DNA of 13,563 bases, taken from Actinomycetota bacterium (GTDB lineage: Bacteria; Actinomycetota; Thermoleophilia; UBA2241). This document shows positions 13,487-13,563 of this stretch, piece after piece. Under the pieces are notes generated by a model. That model searched no databases and was not told the origin of the DNA. It was given only the letters and a program-made list of their open reading frames with translations. Within the stretch, counting starts at the first letter, position 1; each line of letters starts with the position of its first letter. A program made the position numbers and the translations under genes. Location: positions 1-13,563 of the forward strand of contig JAAYBE010000193.1 in the NCBI GenBank assembly GCA_012719015.1, written 5' to 3'.

Positions 13487-13563
13487 ATGACGACCAGCAC
13501 CCTTTCCTCCCTCGCCAGCGAGATCGAGGCCGCCATCGGCGTCAACCCCGCCACTTGCTACCA
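13487..13563 (+). CDS. Start of a probable HdrC-type 4Fe-4S protein (3' end cut off)
   Basis: Only 25 codons are visible, beginning MTTSTLSSLASEIEAAIGVN and reaching PATCY, followed by CA and the edge of the window (Gln or His next). The pattern of a short polar helix, then a Cys-Tyr-(Gln) just after residue 20, is how HdrC/QmoC/GlpC-like subunits enter their first 4Fe-4S motif CYQCxxCxxxC. The identification rests on this short stretch and on the anaerobic flavour of the locus. A GGAAGGA site lies 12 bases upstream, which is long. A promoter candidate lies at 13369-13398. Confidence 0.5.
   Translation, partial: MTTSTLSSLASEIEAAIGVNPATCY

Overview
The window is very GC-rich, with dense coding, GTG starts and mostly clear Shine-Dalgarno sites. 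Its genes (quinol NO reductase, flavodiiron protein, a probable Hdr-type iron-sulfur protein at the right edge) suggest a facultative or anaerobic member of the Actinomycetota or a similar high-GC lineage. That placement is inference from composition and gene content. No rRNA, tRNA, CRISPR array, insertion sequence or phage gene was seen.

Left block (1-3000, minus strand): two tandem EamA/DMT-type transporters of identical length and about 80% identity lie upstream of a glutamate-1-semialdehyde aminomutase-like class III aminotransferase, which runs off the left edge. That enzyme has the family fold motifs but has glycine where the PLP-binding lysine should be, and has also lost the Tyr that stacks on the cofactor.

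Nitric oxide block (3068-8950): a plus-strand metallo-beta-lactamase-fold hydrolase converges on a minus-strand flavodiiron protein (fprA type). Upstream of fprA on the same strand is a TIGR00300/LOR-SDH family protein related to the archaeal and cyanobacterial ornithine cyclodeaminase domain. It is divergent from a complete quinol-dependent nitric oxide reductase. The divergent gap carries a perfect FNR/DNR-type palindrome centred exactly 41.5 bp upstream of a predicted start site for the reductase. The block therefore looks like an NO- or anoxia-inducible detoxification locus with both a membrane and a soluble NO reductase.

Right block (9011-13563): a third EamA transporter sits downstream of an Asp-box beta-propeller lipoprotein on the minus strand. 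Divergent from these are a small EutQ/DUF861-like cupin and a membrane protein with a zinc ribbon, one transmembrane helix and an outside PD40-type propeller. The first 25 codons of a gene that looks like an HdrC-type 4Fe-4S protein close the window.

A recurring regulatory feature is that all three EamA genes have a TANNNT hexamer exactly six bases before the start codon and little or no Shine-Dalgarno sequence, as expected for leaderless mRNAs. The enzyme genes have ordinary Shine-Dalgarno sites.
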